The translations under genes were made by a program, and so were the position numbers. Source: Paenibacillus aceti (lineage in GTDB: Bacteria; Bacillota; Bacilli; Paenibacillales; Paenibacillaceae). Taken from it: a DNA stretch of 64,000 nucleotides. Under the pieces are notes generated by a model, which saw nothing but the letters and a program-made list of their open reading frames with translations, did not search any database and had not been told where the DNA came from. This document shows, piece by piece, positions 63,194 to 64,000 of the stretch. How positions within the stretch are numbered: the first letter of the stretch is position 1; each line of letters begins with the position of its first letter. Location: contig NZ_KZ987724.1 in assembly GCF_003614185.1 (NCBI RefSeq), positions 3,067,324 to 3,131,323 on the forward strand, given 5' to 3'.

Positions 63194-63348
63194 TCGATCA
63201 AATCCTTTCTTCGGAAAAATATAGTAATTGAAGATCGAACCCCAAATGACGCAACAAAAGGGCATCGGCTACTTGTATAAGATTGATGTCGTAGCAACTG
63301 CCAAATTTGGATCAATGTCATGAATGAAAAATACACTTGCTAGAACAG

Positions 63349-63756
63349 TTATGCAGAAATAGAGTACCGTTTTAACATTTTATTGAAGCCCCTCATGGCT
63401 TTATGAATATCCCAAACAGTCCTAGCCCTGTTGATATTCTCGATTGTGCTTTTACCGACAGTCATCATCATTTCTACATCAACACTGGTTAGAATCTTCC
63501 TTAGTGTGTCCTCCGGCAAGTTGAGATCGGATGCCGATTCAGGAATACTGAATTTGTTCATTTGGAAAATCTCCACACACTTCTGATTATGAATTGTAGT
63601 GTTATCTAAGAAATCTCCGTACAGGAATATGATAATCCGTCGAAGGGCATTGTGCTTCTCACTGAGGATCATCTTCGTCCGTCGATCGATACCTTTTGAA
63701 TGTAATAATCGCTTGTAACGCTTATAGCTCTTTTCTACGCTCATGAGGAACTTCAT
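63349..63756 (-). CDS. Tandem paralogue pair, member 1
   Basis: The 135-residue protein begins MKFLMSVEKSYKRYKRLL and later has KSTIENINRARTVWDIHKAM, matching its neighbour. The middle ESASDLNLPEDTLRKIL again looks like a helix-turn-helix. AAGGAAGG precedes the ATG at 63756. Family unknown. Confidence 0.65.
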   Translation of the reverse strand: MKFLMSVEKSYKRYKRLLHSKGIDRRTKMILSEKHNALRRIIIFLYGDFLDNTTIHNQKCVEIFQMNKFSIPESASDLNLPEDTLRKILTSVDVEMMMTVGKSTIENINRARTVWDIHKAMRGFNKMLKRYSISA

Positions 63757-63863
63757 GGTTATCATCCTTCCTTACTCCAAGATTTGGAGGACAGTAATGT
63801 CCTGTACTTATAGGCTTAATGATTTATTAACTGCTAAATCAGAATCATCTCTGAGAATAAGAA

Positions 63864-63905
63864 AAAGCAGTACAGAACTCGACATGCGAATTCTGTACTG
63901 CTTTT
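63864..63905. terminator. Terminator at the right end of the window
   Basis: AAAAGCAGTACAGAA pairs with TTCTGTACTGCTTTT with inner CTCG/CGAA bases. It follows the partial gene on the minus strand and is a near copy of the hairpin at 62199-62243. Confidence 0.75.
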
Positions 63906-63914
63906 CCAACTACT

Positions 63915-64000
63915 TTACCTGCAGTTACTACACTCGATTAAGGTTAGCTTTTCCTTGTAGCTAATATCGTAAATGTCTAGGGCTTCCTCTTTTGACCGAA
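63915..64000 (-). CDS. C-terminal end of an unidentified gene (partial)
   Basis: An open frame enters from the right edge and ends ...KEKLTLIECSNCR with TAA at 63915, ten bases before a terminator on the minus strand. Too short to identify; a late CxxC may bind metal. Confidence 0.4.
   Translation of the reverse strand, partial: RSKEEALDIYDISYKEKLTLIECSNCR

Noticed and set aside
23400-64000. Complete prophage
   Set aside because: No capsid, portal, terminase, tail, holin or lysin genes were seen; only recombinase and replication genes, so a non-phage island is more likely within what is visible.
23400-64000. CRISPR array
   Set aside because: No regularly spaced identical repeats of 24-40 bases were found; the repeated hairpins are isolated terminators.

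Overview
The window reads as a Gram-positive, endospore-forming member of the Bacillota, most likely Paenibacillaceae. The evidence is a Bacillus-type 16S rRNA 5' half, a complete spo0B-obg-rplU-prp-rpmA cluster, the spoIVFA/spoIVFB pair, minCD, mreBCD and radC in Bacillus-like order, an L27 with a cleavable N-terminal extension, and a LysM spore-type protein. I infer the family from gene order and style; no database search was run.

Bases 1 to about 23,400 are ordinary core chromosome, nearly all on the minus strand and of moderate G+C. From left to right they hold the start of an rRNA operon running off the left edge, a LysM/proline-rich protein, amino-acid biosynthesis (ilvE with a frameshift, pheA, thrB, hom, ACT protein pheB), obg and spo0B, the L21/Prp/L27 ribosomal cluster, and a DeoR regulator facing a metallophosphoesterase and an EamA transporter. 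A small patch of dispersed intergenic repeats follows, then RNase G, spoIVFB/spoIVFA, minD/minC, mreD/mreC/mreB and radC.

At about 23,405 the gene that should precede radC, maf, breaks off: only its C-terminal ~43 codons remain. From there to the right edge (over 40 kb, visibly more A+T rich) the sequence is a mobile genomic island. Its left boundary is a 612-residue large serine recombinase whose reading frame runs across the junction into maf. The other half of maf and the right attachment site should lie beyond 64,000.

The island has no recognisable phage structural genes. It carries a superfamily 3 (D5-like) replication helicase, a secreted copper-amine-oxidase-type stalk-domain protein, a pair of bPH/SHOCT-like membrane proteins, several XRE regulators, and a complete type I restriction-modification locus (hsdR, a short HsdS-like gene, hsdM, hsdS). 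It also carries many genes that look like defence or accessory cassettes. These are a 721-residue zinc-finger protein, PD-(D/E)XK-like nucleases, a three-gene cassette of two glycine-rich membrane proteins plus a YkgJ-type cysteine-cluster protein, a PIN-domain/UvrD-helicase pair, a WG-repeat protein, and an operon led by an active-looking resolvase that contains a mini-resolvase without catalytic residues.

Cross-island patterns suggest the genes share regulation or have evolved together. A common GCTCAAGAGTC element sits upstream of several genes, two other promoters share TTGAGCCAAA, near-identical terminator hairpins recur, two serine-recombinase-like mini proteins have lost catalytic residues, and the GC-only palindrome GCCGCGGC is far more frequent than the island's composition predicts.
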